A stretch of 64,000 bases of DNA from Cladophialophora immunda. Taxonomy: Eukaryota > Ascomycota > Eurotiomycetes > Chaetothyriales > Herpotrichiellaceae. Below the pieces are notes generated by a model. It searched no databases. It was not told where the DNA came from and worked only from the letters and a program-made list of their open reading frames with translations. The first letter of the stretch is position 1. Each line of letters opens with the position of its first letter. Both the position numbers and the translations under genes were made by a program. Where the stretch lies: assembly GCF_000835495.1 (NCBI RefSeq), contig NW_015622546.1:2908955-2972954 (forward strand), written 5' to 3'. Below, piece by piece: positions 1-12,400 of the stretch.

Positions 1-1378
1 CTTGTTCCCAAAGACCAGCAAGATACCTTCCGAATCTAGGCTTTTGAATCAACCGGGCAAGACCAGCAATCGCGGACAGTCTGTCCGATACATATGTTAG
101 AGATCTTTTCGTGTACTCGTGCAATATTTCGCACCACTCTTGCGTAATAGAACTTGTAGGTTCTTGCCACGCAGCGGAACCAGGAAATTGTTGACGTTTG
201 TTGCTGTATAGTAGGGCTTCTTCCAGGACAAAACTCAATGTCAGTCTAGAAAGACCTCGTTCTCTGTAGTTCTGAGACCCGTCTTGCAGATACCCTTCTG
301 ACATTAACCCATGACCGCACTCCCACACGACTTCTTTTGAAAGAAAATGTAACGTCCTCGGTGCGATGAATCGTTCTTGGAATGTCCAAGCTCTTGAATT
401 GATTGGCGAAGACAGGAGTTCTTCTTCAGAAGACCAATATTCTCGCAAACGGAACTGCTGATACGTGCCCATCGGCAGCGAGTAAATTCCATCTCTATTG
501 TGCAGAAATCCATCATTACAAGTCTGAGCTGAATCAGCAGATAACATGATTGTTGAGTCATAGTAGTATTGGGCCATCTGACTAGCTTCTCGATTCCAAT
601 CATCGCCGTCGTCCTGCACGATACATAAGGCATCAATCCAGATGTACTCGTAACCCAGGAGTCTAATGCATCGTATCGCATCTTTGAAATTTCGGGCCAA
701 GTCATCTTCATTGATTTCGTTCATATGTGCGGAGAGATTCGACTTCGTTGTCATAAGTTCCGGACCTTGCGGTCCCCACGGATGGCTCAAGATGGCATAA
801 TACGCGAAGTAGCTGCCTCCTGCACAATGGAGGCGAATCTTTCCGTCGGGCGCTACATGAACGACTCTTGTCGGAAGGCGGCTTGGTGAGATTGCTTTGC
901 AGTAGTCGTGCTGCTCGGAACAGATGGCAGCCCAATCTTTCATTATCTGTACTGTTGCGATTGAGCAAGGATCTCCATTGACGACTCTGGGACGATGGGA
1001 GTCAAATTCACCAATAGGGCGGTGTTCCCAGTCACTCTTTGAAGGAGTTGCGGATTCCACATCTCTTCCAAACACTTTGCAGATATCCAGGTGGATGAAG
1101 CTCGGCGAAAATAGGTCACTGCTTTCGATGGTCAAGCTGACCGGATTGTTGCGTCCGAGCAATTCGAAACTAGTAGGTTCTCCTGTTCTTGATTTAGCTC
1201 GAAGTGATCCTTGTGCGATCGCAGACAGAAATTTGCACAATGGGCAAATGTCACTATCGCATAGAATTCCCCGTAGTTTCGGTGATGGAGCTTTCCACCT
1301 GTTCTCGGGATTGCAAATTTCCTCTATGCGGCTTGAAAACTCCGTACATTTTGAACAGAACCCCAAGGCTATCGTCAT
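1..1378 (-). CDS. HET-domain (heterokaryon incompatibility) protein, 3' end beyond the window
   Basis: One frame is open from the ATG at 1378 to the left edge (at least 459 residues, no stop seen). An in-frame TGA lies 10 codons upstream of this ATG, so the start is well supported. HET-domain motifs appear in the usual order: YAILSHPWG, then a core with LGYEYIWIDALCIVQDD, then SRAWTFQERFIAPRTL. The N-terminal 150 residues carry CSKC and CPLC pairs, common ahead of HET domains. HET proteins trigger cell death or growth arrest when genetically different hyphae fuse; the mechanism is not visible here. No intron is needed in the visible part. The identification is firm; the C-terminal part is missing from the window. 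Confidence 0.93.
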   Translation of the reverse strand, partial: MTIALGFCSKCTEFSSRIEEICNPENRWKAPSPKLRGILCDSDICPLCKFLSAIAQGSLRAKSRTGEPTSFELLGRNNPVSLTIESSDLFSPSFIHLDICKVFGRDVESATPSKSDWEHRPIGEFDSHRPRVVNGDPCSIATVQIMKDWAAICSEQHDYCKAISPSRLPTRVVHVAPDGKIRLHCAGGSYFAYYAILSHPWGPQGPELMTTKSNLSAHMNEINEDDLARNFKDAIRCIRLLGYEYIWIDALCIVQDDGDDWNREASQMAQYYYDSTIMLSADSAQTCNDGFLHNRDGIYSLPMGTYQQFRLREYWSSEEELLSSPINSRAWTFQERFIAPRTLHFLSKEVVWECGHGLMSEGYLQDGSQNYRERGLSRLTLSFVLEEALLYSNKRQQFPGSAAWQEPTSSITQEWCEILHEYTKRSLTYVSDRLSAIAGLARLIQKPRFGRYLAGLWEQ

Positions 1379-2605
1379 GTTTTCAGAAAGCGAGGTGGAG
1401 AGTTGTCAATTCGCTGCCATCTTTAGAGCTCTGGAGCAAGTCATAATGAAGTCTAGAAACGAAGGATCTTTGGAAGGTTGCCTAGCACGTGACCAGGGCT
1501 TCAGCCAATGCAGGGATTCTCTCAGCCATGTCTCGTGTGAGCCTTCTGCCCGAAGATATGAAAAAAAAAGTGGGTATCCAAAGGAGCCCAACAAGTAGAC
1601 TTTCTCTTTACTGTACACAGATGTTGATATAGCGGGATTTATGTTTTGGGGCTGCTCTACTTACGATGAAATGGGTCTTTATCACTCTTGGAAGCAAGAA
1701 ACTGCGCAGGGAAAAAGATCGCCGAAAACGTATAAATCAGCTAAATGAAGAGAAAGTTAGAACTGAAGAAAGGACTCCAGTGGGAAATGAAACGGCCTGA
1801 TGATGACTTAGTACTGTAGTAGAGTCGTACACCTGTGAAAGCGGATGTACCGCAAAACCTTTGCTGAGTGTCAGACAGCGATAAATAACTTACCACTGAG
1901 TAAAGTGCATGAAATGTAAAATCACGTGCTCTGACATTATTGGCTATCGGGAGACACTGCGCTAGGCCGCTCAAGGAAAACTGCGGGCCTCGATGACCCA
2001 CCGAAATCCAAAGAAAAGAAAAGAGTGTTCTACTGAGAGGAAACCGGTTTTGCAAATCACTATACAGGAAGACTTGCACTGTATAGTGTTTGAGAAGCGA
2101 AGCAAACACCGCATATCTGAGTGTGTTACTGTAAGGGTGGAGATACTGTGAAGAGTGCGTCAATTCCAGACGCGTCTAATACAAGCCTACGTAAAGTGAG
2201 GCGGAGAGGCGGTGGAGTATTCCGCCTCACTTTCCTGCGAAAATGGTGGTACAATATCGCTGGTCCCAACTGTGGAATTCGACAGTCCGAAGACAATAGA
2301 GGAACCACTAGTCACTGTCTCTATAAGAGGTTCTATAGTACGGCAATATAGCATACTCTGATCGTGAGTCTATATGAGGATTCCTCCAAAAGTAACAGCT
2401 GTTAGCACGCCCTCACGGTATGTATTAGGATATGTCTCGCTGGCAGAGTCTCCGGCTATCATACGGGTCTTGTCGTCGGTTTGCCTGGAACATTTATGCT
2501 AAGCACCTGAAAAGTGCCGGATTCTAGACGAGTTACAAATCAACGGAAGACCAGTCCTAGGATCTCGGAACGGCTGGGACAGGTTCGTTGTTCGCTGCTA
2601 CTACC
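1379..2605. other. Intergenic, between divergent HET and F-box genes
   Basis: No coding frame here has recognisable motifs or plausible splice structure. The stretch should hold the promoters of the two divergent flanking genes. The only structure seen is the inverted repeat at 2194-2232. Confidence 0.6.
2194..2232. repeat. 12-bp perfect inverted repeat with 15-nt loop
   Basis: AAGTGAGGCGGA at 2194-2205 is the exact reverse complement of TCCGCCTCACTT at 2221-2232. It could be a remnant of a small terminal-inverted-repeat element or a hairpin in a transcript. No second copy was noticed in the window. Confidence 0.6.
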
Positions 2606-4380
2606 ATGAATTGGTTCCAAAACTTGCCTGACGAAGTCGTTTACAGCATTTTGGGAAGGGTAAGTGAGATCACTAGGTGAGAGCAATATTTTACGACTTA
2701 GACTTTATAGTTACTTCATACCGACCTCCTTCGATCCTTGCTTGTCTGTCGCAGATTCTACGATATAGGGACGCCGCTCCTCGACCACAATCTCACGTAC
2801 CCTATCTCACCTTCTTGTGCTCGTTGCCACGATTTGTCAACTTCTACCACGTCCGGCGAAAAACAGCGTTTGAAAGTAATACAAGTCCTGTTGGATCCCT
2901 GTCGAGCCGCGCGTATCGTCAACTTCACCGTGACGGATATAGACAGATTCTGCCGATGCCACTACCTGGATCCGGAACAACAATGTCATCGTGGAATTTT
3001 CAATCAGATTTCTATCGAAATCCTTACTTCGCTGATTGGCAAGGCCAAAAATATATATCAACTTCGGTATGTGATTCAATGGTATTGGAAAAGACGCTGT
3101 AGCTTAGCATTCAACAGTTTAGACATTCATAACTCTGTGGCCTATCACGAGGCTTTACTACATATGTTGTCACCGGTAACCCTAACGGTGAATTTGATTT
3201 CGAGATTGCCAGAGAGGACTTGTGTGCGACTGCAGTATCTTTCCATGGATCTCTCCCTGTGGCGCCATGTTGAAACCCTACCAGTCATGCCACAGCTTCT
3301 CCATCTAGAAATTCGTCTGACAGGACAGAGAGCGCCAAGTGTAGCATCATCGGATGCACTTATTGATTTCGAGCGGCATCCCAGACTGACACAGCTCCAC
3401 GTTGAGGGTGACGCATGGAGCGGTATTTCAGAAATATTTACGGGGCGGACACAGACAGTGACCGTCTGCACCTTAAAGGGACCAATCGTGGTAACTACGA
3501 GACTCAGAATATTCTTCGATCGATTAGCAGTAGGGCTGCGATACCTCTTCTGCCATGGCGCGCATCTGATCGGGAAGCTCGACACACATTTCCCGAGGCT
3601 CCGCCATCTTTCCTTGCACAACGTTATGGCCTCTAGTCGGATATTTCCGTTTGTACATTGCGAAAATCTGACATCCCTTGCTCTAGAAAGTGAAGATATC
3701 TCCACTTCCACGGGACCCGGCAACCTAAATGGCCTACTACAAGACGCCCTTCGATACACCTCTGGAACCCTCGAAGGTCTCACACTGCGGTCAGGATCTT
3801 TTGGATTGTTGGAACCACTATCGATCCATGCGATGCTCCGCAGCTACCACTTGCGGTACCTACTTTTGGACGGCGCCATCTTTGTGGACGGTCGAGATTG
3901 GATAATACTATCCAAAGGGTTAGAACTTCACGTCGTCGTCAGGACACCTCCATGGAATCCTGTCCCGGTGAGTTGGGCAGACCCTTGACCTTAATCTTTG
4001 TTCTGAAGTTCTCTCCTTAGGATTCGGCTCAGCTGCTAGCCAAGCAACCAATTCCACACATGCTAGGAGATCGAAGGGGTCTATATCAACTTCGTCCCAA
4101 GGAGGCGGCATTACGGCCACAGGCATGTGCCTGCGGCCTACTCAACCGCGGTTTCATGTTCGCAAACTTGCAATTAGAGAGTCTGTGCTTCAACATCTTT
4201 CTGCGATTTATTGCAGACGGTAGGCAGAAATGGTGCTCCCATACGAATTTTTTCAACGAGAAAGAAATAGGAATCGCTAGCGGACTCTCTATAGATGAAG
4301 CGATCATCTCCACAATGCCACTCTCGGGATTGGATACAGGAATTTCACTGATATGGCCTGCCAGAAAAGTTGGTTCATGA
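2606..4380 (+). CDS. F-box protein with LRR-like C-terminal region
   Basis: Three exons: 2606-2659, 2711-3967 and 4021-4380 (introns 2660-2710 and 3968-4020, donors GTAAGT and GTGAGT, both phase 0), giving 556 residues. The N-terminus is an F-box: NLPDEVVYSILGR continues over the first intron into LLHTDLLRSLLVCRRFYD. F-box proteins recruit targets to SCF ubiquitin ligases through Skp1. The middle has leucine-spaced segments like divergent LRRs (for example LPVMPQLLHLEIRLTG and THFPRLRHLSLHNV), the usual target-binding part. The substrate cannot be told. The third exon is joined because its frame closes exactly and the stop is clean. It is one of three F-box loci in the window, the others being a gene at 35.5 kb and relics near 29 and 42 kb. 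Confidence 0.85.
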
Positions 4381-5427
4381 TTGCGTGAGGACCTACTTTT
4401 CTCGCCATTGATAGCATTGAATTCAAGCTATTGATCGTTGTGCAAAATTGGCTTGGGTCAACTTCTGCGGAACTTTGCCGGGAAAAGGAGGGACTTCGCT
4501 GGCAACAGCAATGCTTTGTTGGTTGTCTGACAGGAATTGTCCGCGTTGAGTTGTGAATGCCCCCGCCCCCAAAAAACCCGAAGACGCGGATGACTTAGAT
4601 GAGGGCTAATGCTTCGGCCTAAACGCCGGCATGAATCACGTCGTCCATTCTTGTTCGTGGGCCTTCGATACATTTGTCAGGGAAAAGCAGACTCCCAGCC
4701 TCGAGAAATCATGGGTCCCGAGATTTCCGCAAATGAATTGACCCTAACCCTCTAGATGCCTTCACATTATACATTAGGCAATCAGGTATAGATTACTTAT
4801 TGACGAAGCTCCGGGTGCTGACCGCAAAGATAGTCTAACAATTCAAGAATCTTGTTGAGAAAAAGAGAAAAGGAGAAAAAGAAAAAAAAGAAAAAAAGAA
4901 AGAAAAACAAAAGGAAAATACTGAGTGACGGGTGAGACTACATAAAGGAGAAAAAAGCAGACTATATTCAGACTACTGTAGCCGCCAGACCCTACGATGA
5001 TCTATCTCATCCTCCATATATTACTATCTGGTTGACATACATCGCTCTTTTAGTTTAGTACGCAGTCTCATTCTTCTTGCATTTCTGTGCGTGTTAGGCT
5101 CAGAGGTTCGCTTACGATAATTGTTTTATAGGACGGAAATTTCGTGTGTGCCACATTTTTAAACTCCTGATAAGTCTGTGGGCACCACGACCCAACCAAG
5201 CTGACCATGTTTCCCGCTACGCAATCGAACATCAAACACAATGACAAAATAAACTGGCAGAATGTGAAATATGCATGCAGCGTGTGAAAAGATAGCATTT
5301 GGGAAGCCACATGGCTCGTCTTGTCGCCTCTGCACTGCTTGCTTCAGATCAAAACTCGGTTCGATCTCCAGAGGTCGTGGTTTCACTTGTGCTTGAACCG
5401 CTCAATCCCTTGAAATCGTTACGTTAG
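4381..5427. other. Intergenic between convergent genes
   Basis: No supported gene. This stretch lies between the 3' ends of the F-box gene and the coiled-coil gene and contains the polypurine tract listed separately. Confidence 0.6.
4855..4918 (+). repeat. Polypurine (A/G) low-complexity tract
   Basis: About 60 nt of almost pure A and G on the + strand (runs of AAAAAGAGAAAAGGAG type), interrupted by a single C. Similar shorter purine tracts occur near 12660-12695 and 30565-30595. It is simple sequence with no coding content. Confidence 0.8.
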
Positions 5428-5931
5428 TTACAGATCTCCAATGCTGTCAGGTCCAAATGTCCCTACCTCGTAGGAAGAATCCGTTGCCTGGCCTGTCGAC
5501 TCGGTTCGCAGTGGAACGCTCGAGGAACAAGCTTCCAATTTCCCTTCTGATTTCTTAACACGATCCTTCTCTGTGTCTTCCATGTATCCACGAAGCCGCC
5601 GGAGCACCTCATCTGCAAACTCCGAAGCCTCACAATCCGGATCGAGCCTTTCTTTGAACAAAGTGGTCGCGAAGGCAAGGGCCTTTATTTTCTGTCTCAT
5701 CTCTCGATTCTCCGCCCTAAGAGACTTCATCTGATTCTTTTGCAGATAGAGACTGTGGAGTGCGGCGTCAAGTTTTTTGGACAGAATGTCTTTGTCCTTT
5801 TGGACAGTCGAGTTATGAATTTGGAGGAATTGAACTCTCTTCCATACTTCTTGCTTCTCATTAAGAGTGCAAACCAGTTGATGGCTTAAGCCGATAACGA
5901 TTTTGTCGAGTTGGTAGTGAAACGTCGCCAT
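5428..5931 (-). CDS. Small coiled-coil protein of unknown function
   Basis: Uninterrupted 167-residue frame from an ATG at 5931. Residues about 20-90 are rich in Lys, Glu, Gln and Leu with heptad spacing (VQKDKDILSKKLDAALHS, then MKSLRAENREMRQKIKAL), predicting a coiled coil. The last 40 residues are polar and Ser/Thr-rich, probably disordered. It contains no catalytic motif. The convergent neighbour is the F-box gene and the divergent neighbour is the channel gene. A fungal lineage-specific protein is likely, and a single-exon model is assumed. Confidence 0.55.
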   Translation of the reverse strand: MATFHYQLDKIVIGLSHQLVCTLNEKQEVWKRVQFLQIHNSTVQKDKDILSKKLDAALHSLYLQKNQMKSLRAENREMRQKIKALAFATTLFKERLDPDCEASEFADEVLRRLRGYMEDTEKDRVKKSEGKLEACSSSVPLRTESTGQATDSSYEVGTFGPDSIGDL

Positions 5932-6287
5932 TTGGTCGGATCAATATAGAATATACTCTCTGTACCAGGTCGTACCAATTACTTCGCACCCTGGGTATAG
6001 CCCAGCGCGAGCCCCTTTAATAGCAACTCAACCACGTAAGTGAGTGGTTACAGATTACACACCTTAGCATGCCTAAGCTGGCAAATAAATCCTACACCCT
6101 CCATCCTTATGGAACCCTGGTCAAACCCAGATGAAACTCCCGGCCCAGTCATGGTTATGCAAAAATCAAATATCCTATATTTCACGAGGATACCTTTCTG
6201 ACCTGTGTATTCTCACGGGCAGTGCCGTAGTGCGGTATCTTTAATGGCCCCTAGCACGCTCAATCCTGTGCTGGAAATCCTCCACCG
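5932..6287. other. Intergenic (divergent promoter region)
   Basis: Non-coding stretch between two divergent start codons. No recognisable element beyond general promoter space. Confidence 0.5.
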
Positions 6288-8841
6288 ATGATGTCTGCTT
6301 CACGTTCTTTGCCGATCAATGATCGTGCCCAAAAAGCGCAACATTACTCCACCGCCACGTTTCTCTCTTCTCTCTGGACTTCGACTGCAGCATTTGTGGC
6401 CGCTGGTGTCCTCTTTTTAACATTAGCCAGGTTCCAGGGTTTTCGACTTTTATTGTTCGTTTTTTCCTTGCTCGGCATGCTCGAGTCGTACTCACATACA
6501 TTCCGTGTTAGACAGCCGCGATTTTACTCGCACCTCAATCTCCAGGCGACACCTTTACCATGCAATCCACTACAACTCATCTGTCGAATCCTTTCAACCT
6601 CGGATGAGGTGATCTGGCACGATTGTGGAGCCGAGGCTCTCTTCTTCGTTCACTACCTCCGATTTTTGTTCCACTTATTTGCTTCATTGGCGGTAGTGTT
6701 CATACCGACGATCGGCGTATGGAATTACTTCTCTAGTCGATCCGCAGGTGCTACTGATTTCGTGACAAGGATGAGTTGGTCCGGGTTCTCACCGACGGGC
6801 GCCGTTGGGTTCTATTGGTTCTATGCCTTGGCTGTGCCCTGTTTTGCAACTTATCTTCTCCTCATGGCATCTTGGGAGCTTGAAAAGGCAGCCCGTCTAT
6901 TGCGAGATCCGCCCATTCAGGATGGGTCAACTGGAGTACAGTCAAACGCTTTTTGGGTTCTGATAACGCAACTGCCTACCAATTTGCAAGACGAGGCCGC
7001 AATTCGTGCCTGCTACCGTGAATGGGCAGCACACATCACCTTCATCGGATTTGTTCCCGACTGTGCCTCAGCAGAGAAGCTGTCGATAAAACGGCAAACT
7101 CTTCTTCGAACGATCGAACGACAGGAGACGAACTTCATTTCTGAAATGGTCCGGCTGCATCGAAGTGAAACTGAGGAGGAATGTGCACAGCAATTGGCGG
7201 CAGCTTTATCTCAAAGACATAACAAGCCCACCCTTTGTAAGGGTAAGGTCGGAAAATACGTCAGATGGAACTTACTATCGTGGTTACCCTATGACTTACA
7301 ACCAGTCAGTTCGCTTTACCTGAGTCTAATTCGGCTGAACGCTCGACTTCGGCAGGAATTGGCTCGGATTAAGAACGAACAGTCAACCGCTGCCCTCGTA
7401 GCTTTAGACCAAGATCATCTTGCCCGTGCCTTAGCCTATCACCACCCTTCCAGTACAATATCAGCTTTGAGAATGCGATATCTCGGGGCCACGACGACTC
7501 ACGTGATACCATCCAACCTTCGAGGGGCAAACTTAGCGGATCAGACGAGGCGCGAGACTATTAACCTCTTGGCCACCATTCTGGTTGTCCTGTGGACTAT
7601 CCCAGTCGGAGCCAGTGGTGTCTTGTCTCAAGTGAGCTCTGCTGTTTCTTTGTGGCAGGGAGAAGATAGCTTTTCGCTGCCTCCTTGGCTCGTTGGCATC
7701 CTCCAAGGCGTCATGCCACAGTTGGTGACGTCCTTCTTAATGTCCGCATTTCTCTGGATCCTCCGGCTTCTGGTGTCTGGGAAAAGATATGTTACCGTGA
7801 CGGAAATACAGGCATCCACGCAAAAATTTTACTTCTGGTTCCTTTTTACCCAGTTGTTCTTAACCACCTCTTTGTCCTCCGGTCTTATCCCGGCGCTGGT
7901 GGCGGTTGCTGACGACGGGATCACAACACTCCCACGAATTCTCGCAAGGAATTTGCCTCTTGCGAGCACCTACTTCATCTCTTACAACATTATTGCAGCA
8001 ATTACACTTACCACGGCGAAGTTGATGCGTTTCCGTGCAGTGCTCCAACTTTACGTCTGGAGAAAGGATTCCTGCGCCCCGAGAGACCAAATCGACCAAC
8101 TATATCGCTTGCACGACTCTCTTTCGTGGGGAGAGCTGTATCCGCATTTGGCAGTGATAGCCAACATCGGTCTGTACAAATTCAAACCGTGCAGATGATT
8201 TTACTAACACATAGATAGGGCTGACATATGCGCTCTTGGCCCCTTTGATATTGGCAACCTCAGCCTTGGGCTTCGGCCTTTTGCTTTTTAGCTTTCGATA
8301 TGTCCTTCTTTACACTGCTCGCATTCCCGTAGACAGTGATGGTGCACTGTACTTCGAGGCGATGTTCGATTTGATTTGGGGCTTACTAGTCTCAGAAGCG
8401 TGCATCCTTGGACTTTTCATCCTTAAGATCCAGTCTGCGCGGCTGGCTCACGATCTAGGTCAAATTACAGTGATTGGGCTCACACTGTTCTGTACAGTGC
8501 GACATGTCGCTGCGCTAAGGCGATCATACCAGCCAATCACACAATCCATTCGGAGTAATCGTCGTGGTTCGACAGTGAAAGAGAAATTTCGGCCACAGCG
8601 TCAGCTTTTCAAGAAGTATGGCTCCATTCAAAGCATCGAACCAGTCATTTGGTTGCCAAAGGACCATCTAGGGGTCAGCCAGGCGGTTGTGAACAGCATT
8701 CAGGAGAATTACTTGACCACTGCTCGTGGTGACAGTCCTTCTGTGATGCACGGCGGCGCCTCGGTGACAACGCAGGGCCGCGTCATTCTTCAGGACGATG
8801 CAAGCAAAGTTGTTGAGAAACTTGAGCGATACTGCACGTGA
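6288..8841 (+). CDS. CSC1/OSCA (DUF221, RSN1-type) membrane channel
   Basis: Two exons, 6288-8169 and 8219-8841. The 49-nt intron has donor GTCTGT, branch site ACTAAC and acceptor ATAG, and the glycine codon closes across it, giving 834 residues. Layout matches the family of osmosensitive, calcium-permeable channels: early transmembrane segments (about residues 25-60, 120-145, 170-190), then a long cytosolic domain starting VLITQLPTNLQDEAAIRACY, then from about residue 385 a block of hydrophobic helices beginning near IPSNLRGANLADQTRR. The motif VIWHDCGAEALFFVHYLRF before the second helix is typical. Such channels sit in the plasma membrane or endomembranes and respond to stretch. The polar C-terminal tail after the last helix is short. 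Two ATG codons lie in tandem at 6288 and 6291. Confidence 0.85.
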
Positions 8842-9464
8842 TTCTGGTAGTTCCACCAGTCCTTTAAGGGAATAGTCTAGCAAAGCTGTTATTCTTCCAA
8901 GGTTTCGTTATATGGCTCGTTCATTCAGACGTTCGTGTCATCTCGTAGCACCGGTGGCCGATCTCGCTTTCTGTACTCTCAATCTGCAGGACAATGATTC
9001 TCTGCTCTCCCTCAGTCGCGAAATTTTGCGTCACAATCAGTTCCAGAGGCTGAGCAACTGAGTATTGTCTTATCTCAGATCCTACCAAAGGTCGCTCATA
9101 CCAGTTTCGTGGAATCTTAGGACACGCTACAGCGACACTACCAATATGTCTTGCAGCCCAGAGAAACGGTTCCCAGCAGGATCAAATTGGCCGGCAAAGA
9201 AGCCAAGCTCCGAAGTCACGCAGCCTAAAAAGAAAACCCGGAAACTTGAGCGAGGTTGTTGTTGATTGACTGTGAGTTTAGAGCCAGCTTGCGGCCTCCA
9301 TATCCTTCGTAGGCGAAGCGGACCAGCGCCAGCACAGAACGTCAACCTGTCGAGCGACCACCTCTGACTAAACGGCACAGCTTGCAGCGGTATGGTCCAG
9401 CTTCTACTTAGAACCCATCTTTCTATATACAAATATTTCTTCTCGGCCCTTTTGGGCTGGGGGG
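8842..9464. other. Intergenic between convergent genes
   Basis: No supported gene. A 101-codon frame on the minus strand (9127-9432) has no recognisable motif or regular composition and is treated as chance. Confidence 0.5.
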
Positions 9465-12400
9465 TTATCCGGTTTTACACCGCTTAGTATCCTTCCGCGG
9501 CGGACCAAATAGTTGTCGTTTTAGTCGGCTCTGGCAACACGGCGAAGTGTTTGGCCATTGCATCCAGTGATCGTTTTTTGACTGTCTCTCAACAAACCAT
9601 TCCATAGGTTTGGGGAAACTGGCTAGAAAATTACGCTTGTCGTGTCCAAGCTCCAAAGTCATGGCTACCGGGTGGCCCAGCTGCGGGACTTCGAACACCA
9701 CTTCCCTTCTGAAATACCCACATCTTCTGCAAACACAACTGTCATCAGCCATTCGAATGAGAATCTTGTTCTCTAGTACAATTTGGGGAGACGCGCAATA
9801 TCGACGGACAGCGTTCAGAAGAGAACGGGAGTCCTGAAATCGGCACAGCACAGTCCCCCGACAGACATAGTAGTCGCACACACGTTCGGGCTTTGAGTGT
9901 AGCTCGAAGAAGAACCGGGAAGCCCATAATTTCCGCTTCTCTTCATCCAAGTCAAGAGGGCTGTGAGTAGCTATTTGTATCAGTCGAGGGATCTGGGATG
10001 TATCATCCAACTCCGGCAACTCGTCGGCGAATTCAAGGGTGAGACGGTGGAACCGTTCTCTTACATCGTCGTGGAGACGATTTGAAAGAGCCGCCCAGCT
10101 GTTATCGGCGTCCAAAGATGGCGAGGATAAAAATGCCCGTAGAATTCGGGGGACAAACCCATCAAGCCATATTCCACGGTACAGTTCTGAGTCATGATCC
10201 AAGGGGCTATGGTGTCCAGTGCCCACAGAGAGAACAAAGTGTGGCCAAACGTACTCAGGCCAGATACAACCGAGTTCCCATAAGGCTTTCTCGGTCGGGT
10301 TGTTGTCTGTAATTCCACCATCCTGCAATGCCCCAAAATGCTTGATTACCTTGGGACGAAAATAGCTATCCGCACTTTAGCTCGACCCTTCACAAAATCT
10401 GCAGCTGACACTGATTACCTCGGTGCAGCAGCTGCACATCGTGCGCTAGCAAAAAAAAATTAGTAGCGTTTTGGGGTTGCCGGGGTTTTCACTTGCTCCG
10501 GAACTACTGACATCTCCCACAAGTGAGGTTCTCCAGAAGGATCCGGGGGCCGCAAAATAGCGTAACCTGAGAAATGTGGTCAGAAGAGAAAATATTACAG
10601 ACGTAACGTACCTTTTCCCTGTCTATCTCGCGCCACTCCATTGTAATTCGTAAAAAGCCGAAGCTGGGAGCTTGACACAGTGCTCGCCGTTACCGCAACC
10701 TTGATGCCTGATTGATGTTGACTTGCAAAATCAAATAAGCGTTGGCGAACACCGAATGCCTCCTGGACCACATCTTCCAGAGTCCCAGAATCATACTTGT
10801 TATCACTAACCCACCAAACCAGCCAGTGAATGAGTCTTTGAAATATGGGCATGAAACCATACGCTCTTTTGGGAAAGATCCGATTTGATAAGGCTTCGAA
10901 ACGCTTAATGCTCGAATCAAGAGAAGATTGGCAGACTACGTGATCCAACACGATGAGTCCTCCTAACACAGTCAGATTGAAAACGTAAAGTTCCGTCATC
11001 TGCACCTACCCGCACTAGTTCCAATAAAGTAATCGAAGTACTCTCGGATGTGATGACCAGTGTCAAGGGCAGCTTGCAATCGCTTCAGAAGCACCAAAGC
11101 GACCAACCCCCGCACGCCGCCACCATCGATGGCTGCGATGTTAGGTTCCACGGTTGGAGGCATCTTTGAAAAGACGCTTAGGGCATCGACCCCGCAGAAC
11201 TCACAGACCCCCACGCGGTAGGTGTATGCCCTTGTGCACCGTGGGTAGTATTCTTGGATACATTCTTCGCACAGACTATGCCCGCAAGGGAGCATCCGTT
11301 CCGATGGCCTTGCCATACATAAAAAACACTTGGTCGTCGACCGAAGGAGTCTCCACTGTGGTCGGTGCTGCCTCAAGATCCTTTTTCGCAGTACGACAGC
11401 AGAAGTTCTGGGATTAAGCGATGTGAATAATTGTAAAAACCGAACTCGGATGGCGTTGGGGCCACCATATGCGGGGGGAAACTCATATGTGCTCAAATGG
11501 TGATGAAAGAACACGTCATATACGAGTGCTGGAGGGAAAACTGTAATCGATCAATATTGCACCAAATGCGATCGACGGCTTTGGTGCACTCACAATGTCT
11601 CTGTGGAGTATACGCTTGCGCTAGAAGTGCTGATGCGATGAAATCCGAGACGAGTTCCTGCTGCGGACTCAGCTCGGCCACTGCGGTGAAAAAGTCATAT
11701 AAATGATGGCTGACGTTAGACAGGGAAGGGACAGTGCCGAACGAGCACAAGAACATATCGACGGTTTTCCTAGGGTTGCGTGTGAAATTCTGAATGGCGC
11801 GAGAAAATGCTCCTGCGACGTGTTGTGCGCTGAGTAAAAGATGACGACTCTGACGATCACGGCGGATATCGTCCAGAATGCCTTTCAGACGAGCCTGAAG
11901 GAATTGAGCCGCTGGGTCGCTCGGGCGTGCTGAGGTCTCAGAGGTCAGGATGACCAGTGAATCAAAGAGCAAGTTGAATCTGGGATGGCATTCCGTTTGT
12001 ACGAGAGCATTCACATCATCCAGGTCCGTAGTCACAACAACCAGTTGTGGATAATCTCGAGTATCTGTTTCGACGCTCTGTAATTCAAGCCGAAACCAGT
12101 TCTCCAAGTACTGAGCACAGGCCTTGTTTCCTCCTAGGTCATCCGCAAACACGCACACTATCTGCGCAAACGGGAAGATAAGGTTTATATGGACGTATGA
12201 GATCATACTCATCCAGCTCACGCTGGGGCAACCGTCCATTCGATGGATATGGTGTCGTTTTCGTTCATGACAACCACTCCAGCTCTCTTCCAAGTTCGAC
12301 CGGCCGATATTGATCGTGCAGTCGGCGAAGATGATGGGATAAGCGGAGTCGGTGGTATCGGACTCGACATGAAGGTTGGCAATCTCGTGAGGTCTTCGTC

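Noticed and set aside
1406..1618. Minus-strand 70-codon frame as the N-terminus of the HET gene
   Set aside because: It is in a different frame that stops before the HET frame begins, and the HET frame has its own ATG after an in-frame stop.
9127..9432. A 101-codon minus-strand frame downstream of the patatin gene
   Set aside because: No domain, no splice logic and irregular composition; likely chance.
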